A stretch of 64,000 nucleotides of DNA, from contig OZ244833.1 of assembly GCA_965220535.1 (NCBI GenBank), forward strand, positions 2,728,001-2,792,000. The letters are read 5' to 3'. The notes under the pieces were generated by a model. That model saw only the letters and a program-made list of their open reading frames with translations, searched no databases and was not told the DNA's origin. The translations under genes and the position numbers were made by a program. Position 1 is the stretch's first letter, and each line of letters starts with the position of its first letter. Shown piece after piece: positions 52,619-61,683 of the stretch. The stretch comes from HK1 sp965220535. GTDB taxonomy: Bacteria; Pseudomonadota; Gammaproteobacteria; HK1.

Positions 52619-54255
52619 GGCGCGGGAATTGGCTGCTTGCCGGGGGGTTGGCGCTGGCGCTGGGCGGTTTCGCCCTTTTCACCCGCCCGCTGGTCCACGA
52701 ACTGCGAGCGGACAAGGTGGAGATCGCGCTCGGGATCCTTCCGGCGTCTTCGCCGCGGGCGCGGGCCGTCGACGAGCATGTGCTCGAAGCCATCGAGACC
52801 GGGGCCTTCGGCAACGAACTTCGAATTCGTCTCGATCGACCGGCGCGAAGGGTGCCGATCGATCGCTTCGCCATCGACCGTTGCGAGGTGCGCCAGATCG
52901 ACTACGAGCGCTTCGTTCGCTGGCGTCGCAACGAGAGCGCCCGTCTTCGGATCGAGCGCCAAGCCCCCGGTTCCCCCCCGCTATCGAGCCCGACTCCGGA
53001 TGCCGGCGGCGGGGATCGCAACGATCCGCTGGCCAGCCTTTCGACCGGCCACCGCATCGCGGGGTTGTTGACCTCGCCGGCGACGGGGATCGATCTCAAC
53101 GCCGCGGTGCAGTATTGCGAGGCGGTCGGGGGGCGCCTGCCTTGGGCGGAGGAACTCGAAGCGGCGGCGACGGGCTTGGAAGGACGGCTCTACGCCTGGG
53201 GAGACGAATTCGATCCCGAGGTTTGGCCCTACCTCGATTCTTGGCGCAACTCCTCTCGCGCTTGCGGCTCCCATCGGGCATCGGATTCCCCGCAAGGAGT
53301 GCACGACCTCAACGGCAATGCGATGGAGTGGAGTTTGGGGAGTTTTGCCGAGCCCTCGGGTCGGTTGCGCCCGGCGGCCCATGGCGCTCCCGCGGTGCGC
53401 GCCACCGCCCGGGCGCTCTATGCCCTCAACCCCCTTTGGATTCGTATCAAGGCCGATCTGCGCAGCCATCACTTGGGCTTTCGTTGCGTTTACGACAATC
53501 CCCCGCCGCGGTATTTCCCCTGGGGCGGAGCGCAAGGGGAGACGGTGTGGATCGAAGCCGGGAATTACCCGATCGGTCTTCCAACCGAGGTGCGTCTTGC
53601 CCGGCTGGCTCGACTGTTGCCCAACGATCGGCTGCGCCACGCTCGCGCGATGATGGCCTCGACGGATGAAACCGAGCGTCGAATCCGACTCGGGCGCTGC
53701 GAGGTCACGCGGCGTGAATACCGCGCTTTTCTTCGGGATCCCTTGGCGCGGGCCGGGCTTTTCGCCAACAAGAACGAGCCGGGAGGCGAAAGTTATATCC
53801 CGCTCGAATGGAAGAAGCAGCTCCTCGAGCCGGATCTGCCGGTGTTCGGGATCAGTTGGTGGGCGGCGGACGCTTTCGCCCGTTGGGCCGGAGGGCGCTT
53901 GCCGCGGGTGGAGGAATGGCAACTGGCGGCGACGGGGGAGGCCGGGAGCGTTTATCCCTGGGGGAATGAATACGATAGCGAGGCGGCGATCACCGGCGAT
54001 TTGCCGCAAGCGGGGTTGCGGGATTGTGCCGCCGAATATGCGCGGGATATCACCCCGGCCGGGGTGAGGCATCTCGCGGGCAATGTCTCGGAGTGGACCC
54101 AAAGCATATCGGTCGACGGTGGCAACTACGCGATGTGGGTGCAAGGGGGGAACTGGCTCTTGCCCGGCGATATCCCGGCGCAAAATACCTTCGGTCGCTT
54201 GGTGCCGCTCAACTATCGCGCTCGCGGGGTCGGTTTGCGGCTGGTATACGACTGA
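52615..54255 (+). CDS. two-domain SUMF1/FGE-type periplasmic protein
   Basis: 546 residues; ATG 52615 overlaps the previous stop. A signal anchor (WLLAGGLALALGGFALF) then two sulfatase-modifying-factor (formylglycine-generating enzyme) domains. Domain 1 (about 85-270): FAIDRCEVRQIDYERFV, AAVQYCEAVGGRLPWAEELE, LYAWGDEFDPE, GVHDLNGNAMEW. Domain 2 (about 300-546): RLGRCEVTRREYRAFL, SWWAADAFARWAGGRLPRVE, VYPWGNEYDSE, GVRHLAGNVSEWTQ, RGVGLRLVYD. These are the usual RLPTEAEWE- and GNVWEW-type motifs. The paired active-site Cys of true formylglycine enzymes are not evident, so a binding rather than catalytic role is likely. Last gene of the operon with the channel proteins. Confidence 0.85.
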   Translation: MRRGNWLLAGGLALALGGFALFTRPLVHELRADKVEIALGILPASSPRARAVDEHVLEAIETGAFGNELRIRLDRPARRVPIDRFAIDRCEVRQIDYERFVRWRRNESARLRIERQAPGSPPLSSPTPDAGGGDRNDPLASLSTGHRIAGLLTSPATGIDLNAAVQYCEAVGGRLPWAEELEAAATGLEGRLYAWGDEFDPEVWPYLDSWRNSSRACGSHRASDSPQGVHDLNGNAMEWSLGSFAEPSGRLRPAAHGAPAVRATARALYALNPLWIRIKADLRSHHLGFRCVYDNPPPRYFPWGGAQGETVWIEAGNYPIGLPTEVRLARLARLLPNDRLRHARAMMASTDETERRIRLGRCEVTRREYRAFLRDPLARAGLFANKNEPGGESYIPLEWKKQLLEPDLPVFGISWWAADAFARWAGGRLPRVEEWQLAATGEAGSVYPWGNEYDSEAAITGDLPQAGLRDCAAEYARDITPAGVRHLAGNVSEWTQSISVDGGNYAMWVQGGNWLLPGDIPAQNTFGRLVPLNYRARGVGLRLVYD

Positions 54256-54499
54256 AAAAGCGAAAAAGCGGATCCGGCGCTCTCGGGCTTTCCGCGCTCG
54301 CCATCCCCTCGATCCGTCGATCGATGCTCTTCGAGGCTTCGCGCACCGGCGTCGAGGTGGCGGATGGAGGCGGGCGGTGGCGAATGAAAATCTGCGCGGG
54401 CATCCGATATTGCAGGCTTTTCGAAATCCGATACAAGGTGCCGGCGCAAAGCGGTGATTGGCCGGTGATTGACCGGTAATTGACCAAGGAGGCGATCGA

Positions 54500-55714
54500 G
54501 TGCAAAGGGATGCAAGCCCCGAGGCGCTGGGCTTTTCCGCCTCGCGTCTTGCCCGGATATCGGGATGGATGCGGCGGTGGGTCGACTCCGGGCGCCTGCC
54601 CGGCTTGTCGGTGGCCATCATGCGCGGCGATCGGTCGGTTTGGTTCGAAAGCTACGGCTATCGCGATGTCGCCGCCGGCGCCCCCTTGGAGGCCGATACC
54701 ATTTTTCGCCTGTACTCGATGACCAAGCCGATCACCTCGGTGGCGGCGTTGATGCTCTACGAGGAAGGGCTCTTCCAGCTGGACGATCCGGTCTCGAAAT
54801 TCATTCCCGCCTTCGACAAAACCGAGGTCTTTGTCTCCGGCGATGCCGACTCCTTTCGTACCGAAGCCCTCGAGCGCCCGCTGACGGTGCACGATCTGAT
54901 GGTCCATACATCGGGTCTCAGTTACGGCTTCCTCCACGAGCATCCGGTGGATGCGCTCTATCGCGCCAACGGCATCGAATTCAACGGCGGTGTCGATTCC
55001 CTGGAAGAGACGGTGGAGCGCACGGCGTCGATGCCTTTGCTCTTTCAGCCCGGCACGCGCTGGAACTATGGCGTTTCCACCGATGTCCTCGGGCGCTTGG
55101 TGGAGATTTGGTCGGGGATGTCGCTCGATGTCTTTTTCCGGGAAAGGATCCTCGATCCTTTGCAGATGCCCGATACCGATTTTTACGTGCCGCGGGAAAA
55201 GGCCGGGCGCTTGGCGGCGAATTATCTGCGCGGAAGCGGCGGCGGTATCGTGCTCAAAGATTCCCCGGCCACCAGCGAATTCCTCGCCCCGCCGGCGACC
55301 CTTTCCGGCGGTGGCGGTTTGGTCGGCACCGCCGCCGACTATCTGCGCTTCATGCGCATGATGCGCGGCGGCGGCGCGCTCGGCGAGCAGCGTCTTTTGG
55401 GGCGCAAGACCGTCGAGACGATGACCGTCAATCATCTTCCCGGGGATCTTGCGCAAATGGGTCGCTCGATATTTTCCGAAACGCCCCTGTTCGGGATCGG
55501 CTTCGGTCTCGGGGTGTCGGTGATGCTCGATCCGGTGCGGGCGCGGATCATGGGTTCACCCGGTGAATACGCTTGGGGCGGGATGGCGAGCACCGCATTT
55601 TGGATCGACCCGGCGGAGGACCTGCTCGTCTTGCTGCTGACCCAGCTGATCCCCTCGTCCTCTTGGCCGATTCGGCGGGAGTTGAGAACCCTGGTCTACC
55701 AGGCGTTGATCTGA
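54500..55714 (+). CDS. beta-lactamase-family serine hydrolase (class C fold)
   Basis: 404 residues from GTG 54500, selected by AAGGAGG seven bases upstream. Serine hydrolase of the AmpC/esterase/D-aminopeptidase fold. The SxxK motif is SMTK (near residue 73), the second motif NYGVS (Tyr about 190, in RWNYGVSTDVLGRL) and the third a HTG/KTG equivalent YAWGG near 352. LMVHTSGLSYGF and SGGGGLVGTAADYLRF are typical of the esterase-like group (EstB type). No signal peptide, so cytoplasmic; esterase or amidase more likely than antibiotic resistance. It starts 244 bases after the channel operon; no terminator seen, so read-through is possible. Confidence 0.88.
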   Translation: MQRDASPEALGFSASRLARISGWMRRWVDSGRLPGLSVAIMRGDRSVWFESYGYRDVAAGAPLEADTIFRLYSMTKPITSVAALMLYEEGLFQLDDPVSKFIPAFDKTEVFVSGDADSFRTEALERPLTVHDLMVHTSGLSYGFLHEHPVDALYRANGIEFNGGVDSLEETVERTASMPLLFQPGTRWNYGVSTDVLGRLVEIWSGMSLDVFFRERILDPLQMPDTDFYVPREKAGRLAANYLRGSGGGIVLKDSPATSEFLAPPATLSGGGGLVGTAADYLRFMRMMRGGGALGEQRLLGRKTVETMTVNHLPGDLAQMGRSIFSETPLFGIGFGLGVSVMLDPVRARIMGSPGEYAWGGMASTAFWIDPAEDLLVLLLTQLIPSSSWPIRRELRTLVYQALI

Positions 55715-55801
55715 AAAAGCATCGGGTTTTTTTCCGGCCGCCTTCGGCCTCGATTCCGCGCTCCCCGGCGCGCCATAACCCCCAAGGCTCTTTTTTCGAT
55801 C

Positions 55802-56908
55802 ATGAATCTCGGTCTTTTCATGCAGCCGGTGCACCCGCCTTGGCGGGATATCGGCGAGGTCTTCGAAGAAGATCGGCAGGCGATTTTGCTGGCGGATCGC
55901 CTCGCTTTCGCCGAATGCTGGATCGGCGAGCATTTCACCGCGGTGGCCGAGCCGATCTCCTCGCCCTTGATGTTCTGCGCGACCTTGATCCACCGAACCC
56001 GGCAAATCCGCTTCGGCTGCGGCGTTCTCGCCTTGCCGGCGCAGCATCCGGCGGTGGTCGCCTCCAACGCCGCGCTTTTCGATCATTTGAGCGGCGGGCG
56101 TTTCCTGATGGGGGTGGGTCCTGGCACCCTGTCCAGCGATGTCGAGGTTTTCGGGGTCGAGGATATCGCCCGCCGCGCGAGGATGATGGCCGAGGCCCTC
56201 GATATCATCTTGGAACTGTGGACCGGCGAGGCCCCCTTCAAGTTCGAAGGCGAGTTTTTCCCCTTCGCCTTGGAGGATCTTTCGCGCCATCGGTGGGGGG
56301 TCGGGGCACTGGTCCGGCCCTTGCAAAAACCGCATCCGCCGGTGGCATTGTCGCTGACCGCGCCGGGATCGTTCAGCGCCGGGGTTTGCGGGGAGCGGGG
56401 TTTCATCCCCGTCTCCGGCAATTTCATCCACTCGCGGCATGTCGCCTCCCACTGGACGACCTATCGAGAGGGCTGCGAGCGGGCGGGACGCCGCCCGGAT
56501 CCGGCGGTGTGGCGGGTTGCGCGTTCGATTTTCGTCGGCGATGACGAATCCGCGGTTGCGGATCGTGTTGCGGATCCGGAAGGGGTTTTCGCCTGGTATT
56601 ACGAATACCTTCTATCCGGTTTTCGCAGGCGTAACGCCCTTTTTCTCGTCAAGGAGAGCGAGAGCGTCGCCGACGAGGCGATCACCCCGGTCGGCGTTGC
56701 CCGGTCTTTGGTGATCGCCGGAACCCCGGCTCGGGTTCTCGATCAGCTGATCGCCTTTCAAGAGGAGATCGGGGATTTCGGCACGTTGCTCGATGTCGCC
56801 CACGATTGGCAGGATCCGGCAACGGCCAAGCGTTCGATGCAACTGCTGGCCGAGGAGGTCATGCCGCGCTTTCGCCGCCATTGCGAGGCGGTACGAAAGC
56901 CGGTTTGA
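55802..56908 (+). CDS. LLM-class (luciferase-like) flavin oxidoreductase
   Basis: 368 residues from ATG 55802. A TIM-barrel FMN/F420-dependent monooxygenase of the bacterial-luciferase family. Typical parts: MNLGLFMQPVHPPWR at the start, AECWIGEHFTAVAEPISSPL (the WxxEHH-type flavin site, here EHF), LPAQHPAVVASNAALFDHLS, GRFLMGVGPGTL, MMAEALDIILELWTG and PLQKPHPPVALS. Substrate unknown. It lies 87 bases after the hydrolase gene on the same strand and may belong to the same unit. The 346 bases after it (56909-57254) hold no gene. Confidence 0.9.
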   Translation: MNLGLFMQPVHPPWRDIGEVFEEDRQAILLADRLAFAECWIGEHFTAVAEPISSPLMFCATLIHRTRQIRFGCGVLALPAQHPAVVASNAALFDHLSGGRFLMGVGPGTLSSDVEVFGVEDIARRARMMAEALDIILELWTGEAPFKFEGEFFPFALEDLSRHRWGVGALVRPLQKPHPPVALSLTAPGSFSAGVCGERGFIPVSGNFIHSRHVASHWTTYREGCERAGRRPDPAVWRVARSIFVGDDESAVADRVADPEGVFAWYYEYLLSGFRRRNALFLVKESESVADEAITPVGVARSLVIAGTPARVLDQLIAFQEEIGDFGTLLDVAHDWQDPATAKRSMQLLAEEVMPRFRRHCEAVRKPV

Positions 56909-57254
56909 ACGAGGCGTTCGTATCCGAAAAATACCCGAAAAAATCCGGGAATATCGCATCGACCCCGAGATATTCTCGGCTTTCCCTAGACATTCAATGG
57001 GTATAGATACTGCGGGCGGGCGATGGATACAAGGGCGGCACTTGCTGGAAAGTGCTCGCGATAAAAGCGGCGGTCTTGACGAGAGCGGCAGCGAGCGGAC
57101 CTTGCTCCTTAGGATATTCGAACAGCGATGCGTTCCCGCAGACGATGCAAGCGCCGGGACTTCGATCTGCAAATCATGCACCCCCGCCCGCCATCGCCAC
57201 GAGGAGTCTCGAAGGCCTAAGCGGGGAAGAGCAATTTACCGACGAGAGCCTTGG
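56909..57254. other. convergent intergenic region
   Basis: 346 bases between the plus-strand oxidoreductase and the minus-strand repeat cluster. Beyond about 57120 it matches the 3' flank of the coiled-coil copies (CGCCATCGCCACGAGGAGTC near 57188 as at 58060). No gene or clear terminator found. Confidence 0.4.
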
Positions 57255-57600
57255 TTACTTGTCCGACGATCCGGACGATCCTCGAGGCTCGTTTAGAGAG
57301 GATTGCAGGTTTCGAATCATCTCTTCGAGACGGGCGAGCCTTTGCGCAGTTTCCTGCGCATTTTTCGCATTTTCCTGTGCATTTTTCGCATTTTCCCTCG
57401 CATTTTCCCTCGCAACCTCCCTCACATTTTCCGCAATTCCCCTCACATTTTCCGCATTCTCTTTCCTGCTCCGCTCGAAGCCTTCCTGCATTTCTTCCCT
57501 CAGACGTCGATAGTCCATTATTCGCCCCTCCGATTCTTTGATCGCTGCGTTGACATACCGTACGACCCAGTAGGTCGCACCTCCCCCCGCCCGCCATCGC
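57255..57600 (-). pseudogene. 3' tandem copy 2 of the coiled-coil gene
   Basis: Second truncated copy of the gene at 58124-58582. Coding matches start at GGATYWVVRYVNAAIKESEG (57600-57525, no start codon in frame) and go on as MDYRRLREEMQEGFERSRKE to SLNEPRGSSGSSDK at 57255. The in-frame ATG at 57518 could still make an 87-residue soluble coiled coil, but the membrane part is missing and the unit is bounded by 3' flank of the next copy (GAGTCTCGAAGGC), so it arose by tandem duplication of a 3' part. Confidence 0.7.
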
Positions 57601-57656
57601 CGCGAGGAGTCTCGAAGGCGAAGCGGGGAAGAGCGATTTACCGACGAGAGCCTTGG

Positions 57657-58060
57657 TTACTTGTCCGACGATCCGGACGATCCTCGAGGCTCGTTTTGAG
57701 ATGATTGCAGGTTTCGAATCATCTCTTCGAGCCGGGCGAGCCTTTGCGCAGTTTCCTGTGCATTTTGCGCATTTTCCTGCGCATTTTTCGCATTTTCCCT
57801 CGCATTTTCCCTCGCAACCTCCCTCACATTTTCCGCAATTTCCCTCATATTTTCTGCATTTTCCCTCGCAATTTCCCTCATATTTTCTGCATTTTCCCTC
57901 GCAATTTCCCTCACACTTTCCGCATTCTCTTTCCTGCTCCGCTCGAAGCCTTCCTGCATTTCTTCCCTCAGACGTCGATAGTCCATTATTCACCTCTCCG
58001 CTTCTTTGATCGCTGCGTTGACATACCGTACGATCCAATACGTCGCACCTCATCCGCCCG
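57657..58060 (-). pseudogene. 3' tandem copy 1 of the coiled-coil gene
   Basis: First truncated copy, again joined at GGATY(W)VVRY near 58055 and reading to SQNEPRGSSGSSDK at 57657. Inner ATG at 57986 gives 109 residues. The heptad-like unit REIARENAENM is present three times here, so the coil is longer than in the copy at 57255. Same strand and order as the full gene, period about 400-465 bases. Confidence 0.7.
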
Positions 58061-58123
58061 CCATCGCCACGAGGAGTCTCGAAGGCGAAGCGGGGAAGAG
58101 CGATTTACCGACGAGAGCCTTGG

Positions 58124-58582
58124 TTACTCGTCCGACGATCCGGACGATCCTCGAGTCTCGTTTTGAGATGATTGCAGGTTTCGAATCATCTCTTCGAGCC
58201 GGGCGAGCCTTTGCGCAGTTTCCTGTGCATTTTGCGCATTTTCCTGTGCATTTTTCGCATTTTCCTGTGCATTTTTCGCATTTTCCCTCGCAATTTCCCT
58301 CACATTTTCTGCATTTTCCCTCGCAATTTCCCTCATATTTTCCGCAATTTCCCTCACACTTTCCGCATTTTCTCTCGCAACCTCCCTCACATTTTCCGCA
58401 TTCTCTTTCCTGCTCCGCTCGAAGCCTTCCTGCATTTCTTCCCTCAGACGTCGATAGTCCATGGTTCGCCCCTCCGATTCTTTGATCGCTGCGTTGACAT
58501 ACCGGACGACCCAGTAGGTCGCACCTCCTCCCGCTCCGATGATGACCAAAAGCGAGACGAGATTCGGAAGAATCTCTTTCAT
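58124..58582 (-). CDS. membrane-anchored coiled-coil protein (full-length parent)
   Basis: 152 residues from ATG 58582. One N-terminal span (LVSLLVIIGAGGGATYWVV), then a long charged coil of 11-residue units (NAENVREIARE, NAKNAQENAQ) from residue 45 to 125 and a stretch ARLEEMIRNLQSSQNE at the end. The unit period of 11 suggests a right-handed or hendecad coil. The only copy in the cluster with the membrane part; its 3' portion is repeated twice downstream. Upstream 58583-58969 shows no gene. Function unknown. Confidence 0.65.
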   Translation of the reverse strand: MKEILPNLVSLLVIIGAGGGATYWVVRYVNAAIKESEGRTMDYRRLREEMQEGFERSRKENAENVREVARENAESVREIAENMREIARENAENVREIARENAKNAQENAKNAQENAQNAQETAQRLARLEEMIRNLQSSQNETRGSSGSSDE

Positions 58583-58969
58583 TGGTAGTTCTCGATTCGA
58601 AGATGACCTGATGCGCCGAACGTCGCCGAAACTCCAAGCGACAAGTGCATGATATACCAGTTGACCGTCGTGCCCCACTCGTTGCCGTGTACTGGGAGTT
58701 TTCGGGTATTCGATGCTGCCGGGCTCGGCTCCCGCAGGTGACGGTTCTCGGGCCGCCGCTGTCCCATACCATCGTCGGCACCGACCCGCTTGAGTCGCCG
58801 AGGACGGAAAGAGGCAGCGGGTGCACTTTCTCGGGTATTCGATCGGCGATGCCATCCCGACGATGCAAGCACCGGGGCTTCGATCGGCAAATCATGCGCC
58901 CTTGCCCGCAATCGCAACGAGGAAGCCCGAGGCGAAGCGGGGAGAGCGATTTACCGATGAGAGCCTTGG

Positions 58970-59236
58970 CTATTTGTCCGGCGATTCGGACGATCCTTGA
59001 GACTCGTTTAGAGAGGATTGCAGGTTTCGAATCATCTCTTCGAGACGGGCGAGCCTTTGCGCAGTTTCCTGTGCATTTTCCCTAGCAATTTCCGCATTTT
59101 CCGCATTTTCCCTCGCAGTTTCCTGCGCATTTTTCGCGTTCTCTTGCCTGAGCTGCTCGAAGCATCTCAACATTTCTTTCCGCAGACGTCGGTAGTGCAT
59201 GGCGTCCATGATTCGCTCCTGCGCTTTTTCGGTCAT
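58970..59236 (-). CDS. coiled-coil paralogue, short
   Basis: 88 residues from ATG 59236 (MTEKAQERIMDAMHYRRLRK). C-terminal half is the same ARLEEMIRNLQSSLNES as the parent at 58124, with a divergent, shorter coil (RQENAKNAQETARENAENAE). Upstream in frame, the match to the parent goes on without a start codon (VIIEARKGATYRIFRYIDAM), so the original gene once had the membrane span and may be a decayed copy. A soluble coiled coil could still be made. Confidence 0.5.
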   Translation of the reverse strand: MTEKAQERIMDAMHYRRLRKEMLRCFEQLRQENAKNAQETARENAENAEIARENAQETAQRLARLEEMIRNLQSSLNESQGSSESPDK

Positions 59237-59302
59237 CGCGTCGATATATCGGAATATCCGGTATGTCGCACCCTTCCTCGCTTCGATGATGACGATAGGC
59301 GT

Positions 59303-59590
59303 CTATGCTCGGTGATTCGAAGGGGAAGGTTCGGATATCGACTTTTTCAGCATCTTACGGCCCTCGAAGATGGCTATTTGAAAGGGGGCCATGACAGTGC
59401 CCATTACAAAGACGAACAAAATCATATGCCATAAAGGCATATCGGAATTTGGAGGGCCGATGAAGTGGGAGGTCAAGGAGAAGACTACGTAAAGCACGGC
59501 GGTGACGTGTAGATACACGAAAGGCCACGTCGTTGCCAATCTTCTCATCCAGTGTTCCATTTCAAGTGCCCAGCGGTCCAGTTTTCCCAT
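59303..59590 (-). CDS. two-span membrane protein, copy 1
   Basis: 95 residues from ATG 59590. Spans: FVYLHVTAVLYVVFSLTSHF and LWHMILFVFVMGTVMAPFQI, joined by GPPNSDMP; basic end (EGRKMLKKSI). Probable small inner-membrane protein; the plan resembles other two-span DUF proteins of symbionts but no family is recognised. The next copy at 59694 differs at only a handful of residues, and the flanks repeat too, with a period of 391 bases. Confidence 0.65.
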   Translation of the reverse strand: MGKLDRWALEMEHWMRRLATTWPFVYLHVTAVLYVVFSLTSHFIGPPNSDMPLWHMILFVFVMGTVMAPFQIAIFEGRKMLKKSISEPSPSNHRA

Positions 59591-59693
59591 TTTTCGGGGC
59601 TCCTTTGTCGATATTCCCTTTATTGATGTTCAGTGTTATCGCGAGAGAGTATCGGTACCTCGCACCTTTCCTCGCGTCGATGACGATAGGTAT

Positions 59694-59981
59694 CTATGCT
59701 CGGTGATTCGAAGGGGAAGGGTCGGATATCGATTTTTTCAGCATCTTGCTGCCTTCGAAGATGGCTATTTGAAAGGGGGTCATGACAGTGCCCATTACAA
59801 AGACGAACAAAATCATATGCCATAAAGGCATATCGGAATTTGGAGGGCCGATGAAGTGGGAGGTCAAGGAGAAGACTACGTAAAACATGGCGGTGAAGTG
59901 TAGATACACGACAGGCCACGTCGTTGCCAACCTTCTCATCCAGTGTTCCATTCCAAGTGCCCAGCGGTCCAGTTTTCCCAT
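59694..59981 (-). CDS. two-span membrane protein, copy 2
   Basis: 95 residues from ATG 59981, differing from copy 1 at few positions (for example WPVVYLHFTAMFYVV against WPFVYLHVTAVLYVV; EGSKM against EGRKM). Upstream both copies share CATTTTTCGGGGCTCC and the spacer TTCAGTGTTATCGCGAGAGA, and downstream GCATCTATGCTCGGTGATTCG-like DNA, so the repeat unit includes leader and trailer. A recent whole-gene tandem duplication. Confidence 0.7.
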   Translation of the reverse strand: MGKLDRWALGMEHWMRRLATTWPVVYLHFTAMFYVVFSLTSHFIGPPNSDMPLWHMILFVFVMGTVMTPFQIAIFEGSKMLKKSISDPSPSNHRA

Positions 59982-60144
59982 TTTTCGGGGCTCCTTTGTC
60001 GATATTCCCTTTATTGATGTTCAGTGTTATCGCGAGAGAATATTCACCCGAGATCAAGAATGCCGCGATCTCGGCGAAGGAGGAGATACCGCGGACGATC
60101 GAGATCGGTATCGAGCAGTGTCAGGGGCAGCATCGGGGGCAGCA

Positions 60145-61257
60145 TCAGGCGCTCGATTCGCTGATGCGAAAATCGGCCCGCTCCAGCCAGCGAGGGTCGA
60201 TTTCGACCCCCCATCCCGGGCCTTGGGGAACCGGCACCTTTCCTTCGCGGGCGCGAAGGGCGGGGGTGAACAGACCCTCTTCCCAAGGGTAGTAGTCCGC
60301 CCCTTCGATGCTGAATTCGATATATGGTCCGGCCGCGGGGATCGCCGCCATCAGATGCAAGGTGAAGACCGTTACCAAACTGAGGTTGGCGGAATGCGGG
60401 GTACACACAAGCCCCGCTTCGTGCGCCATCGCCGCGACTTCCAGGGTGCGGGAGAGTCCGCCGAGATAGCAGATATCCGGCTGCACGATATCCACCGCCC
60501 GCAGATCGACGATCCGTCGCCAAGTGGCGAGATCGCAATCCTGCTCCCCGCCGCTGACTTGAATCCCCAAGGGCTCCAAGGCGCAAGTGACTTCCCGGGT
60601 CTGTTCCACCTCCCAGTAGGGGCAAGGCTCCTCGAAGTGGCAGATACCGTGATCGTCGAGCATCCTCCCGATCTCGATGGCGCGGCGGGGGTCGTAGCCG
60701 CTGTTGGCATCCACCAGCAGGTCGGCTTCGTCTCCCAAGGCCTTGGCGATGGCGGGCACGATCTCCTCGGTGCGCCCCGGCCACTCGTCCCGATTGCGGC
60801 CGCATTCGCTTGCGATGCGGAACTTGAAGGCGTCGTAGCCGTGAGCCTCGCGCAGGCGAAGGAGCCGCTGCGCTTCCTCCGAGGCGGTGATATCGCGCCG
60901 CATGCTCGAAGCGTAGACCCTCAAGGGGCGCGGGGTGCCCCCCAAGAGTTCGCATACCCCCAAGCCCTCGCGTTTGCCCCGCAGATCCCATAAAGCGGTG
61001 TCGAGACCGGCCATCGCCCGGCGCAAATAGGAGCCGGGGAATTTATGCTCGCGCTCGGTGATGCGCCGCATCAAGGAGGGGATGTCGGCGCCGCTTTCGC
61101 CCAAGGCATGGGGCGCGACCTGTCGGTGAAGGACCTGTGCGGTGATATCGGCGTGGTAGGGCGCCGTTTGTCCCCAGCCCTCGCCGCCTTCGTCGTCTCG
61201 TACCCGTACCATGCAGACGTAGCGGGAACTCCAGCTCTCGATGCTCTTGATCTTCAT
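60145..61257 (-). CDS. mandelate racemase/muconate lactonizing enzyme-family protein
   Basis: 370 residues from ATG 61257. Enolase-superfamily Mg-dependent enzyme that abstracts an alpha-proton from a carboxylate, most probably a sugar-acid dehydratase or racemase. N-terminal capping domain (1-130) and barrel with FKFRIAS (KxR base), LLVDANSGYDPRRA (first Mg Asp), HFEEPCPYWE (Glu), VSGGEQD (Glu), QPDICYLGGLS and TPHSANLSLV (the His of the MR subgroup). EEPCPYWE and the GGEQ site are as in MR-group proteins. The VOC gene lies 12 bases upstream on the same strand, so they form an operon. Confidence 0.9.
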   Translation of the reverse strand: MKIKSIESWSSRYVCMVRVRDDEGGEGWGQTAPYHADITAQVLHRQVAPHALGESGADIPSLMRRITEREHKFPGSYLRRAMAGLDTALWDLRGKREGLGVCELLGGTPRPLRVYASSMRRDITASEEAQRLLRLREAHGYDAFKFRIASECGRNRDEWPGRTEEIVPAIAKALGDEADLLVDANSGYDPRRAIEIGRMLDDHGICHFEEPCPYWEVEQTREVTCALEPLGIQVSGGEQDCDLATWRRIVDLRAVDIVQPDICYLGGLSRTLEVAAMAHEAGLVCTPHSANLSLVTVFTLHLMAAIPAAGPYIEFSIEGADYYPWEEGLFTPALRAREGKVPVPQGPGWGVEIDPRWLERADFRISESSA

Positions 61258-61269
61258 CGTCGCGATGCC

Positions 61270-61683
61270 TCAGTTGCGCTCGGGATCGGGCTCGGAATCG
61301 ACTTCGATCGCGTCGTCGTCATAGCGACTGATCTCGATCAGATTCCCGTCGGGGTCGCAAAAATAGATCGACTGCATCGATCCGATCGCTCCGGTTTTCG
61401 CCACCGGCCCTTCGAGGATTTCGATCCCCTCGGCGCCGAGATGAGCGATGACCCGTGTCAGCGGCCAGGTCGTGATCAGGCAGAGATCGCCGGAGCCGAC
61501 CGCCGCCCGATTCCTCGTTTCCTGTCCGAGTCTTTGCAGGTTGATCTTTTGGGATCCGAAGTGCAAGGCGCGGCGCCCTTGGCCGAAACGGCTGTCGTGC
61601 ATCTTCAGCGTTCGCCGGTAAAACGCGATCGAGGCCTCGATATCGCTGACGGTGAGCACTAGGTGGTCGATATGGCTGATCAT
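61270..61683 (-). CDS. VOC-family (glyoxalase-like) protein
   Basis: 137 residues from ATG 61683. Two beta-alpha-beta-beta-beta units of the vicinal-oxygen-chelate fold: MISHIDHLVLTVSDIEASIA, FYRRTLKM, ALHFGSQKINLQR, then VGSGDLCLITTW, GIEILEGPVAKTGAIG, SIYFCDPDGNLIEISRY. The metal triad His7, His/Gln in the second strand and Glu in LIEIS is plausible. Function unknown but often a dioxygenase- or epimerase-type helper. Upstream partner of the enolase-superfamily gene. Upstream of it, 61684-62187 holds no further gene on either strand. Confidence 0.88.
   Translation of the reverse strand: MISHIDHLVLTVSDIEASIAFYRRTLKMHDSRFGQGRRALHFGSQKINLQRLGQETRNRAAVGSGDLCLITTWPLTRVIAHLGAEGIEILEGPVAKTGAIGSMQSIYFCDPDGNLIEISRYDDDAIEVDSEPDPERN

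Noticed and set aside
48979..54255. Zorya-type anti-phage system
   Set aside because: The first protein has MotA-like helices, but no OmpA-domain ZorB, helicase or nuclease gene is present.
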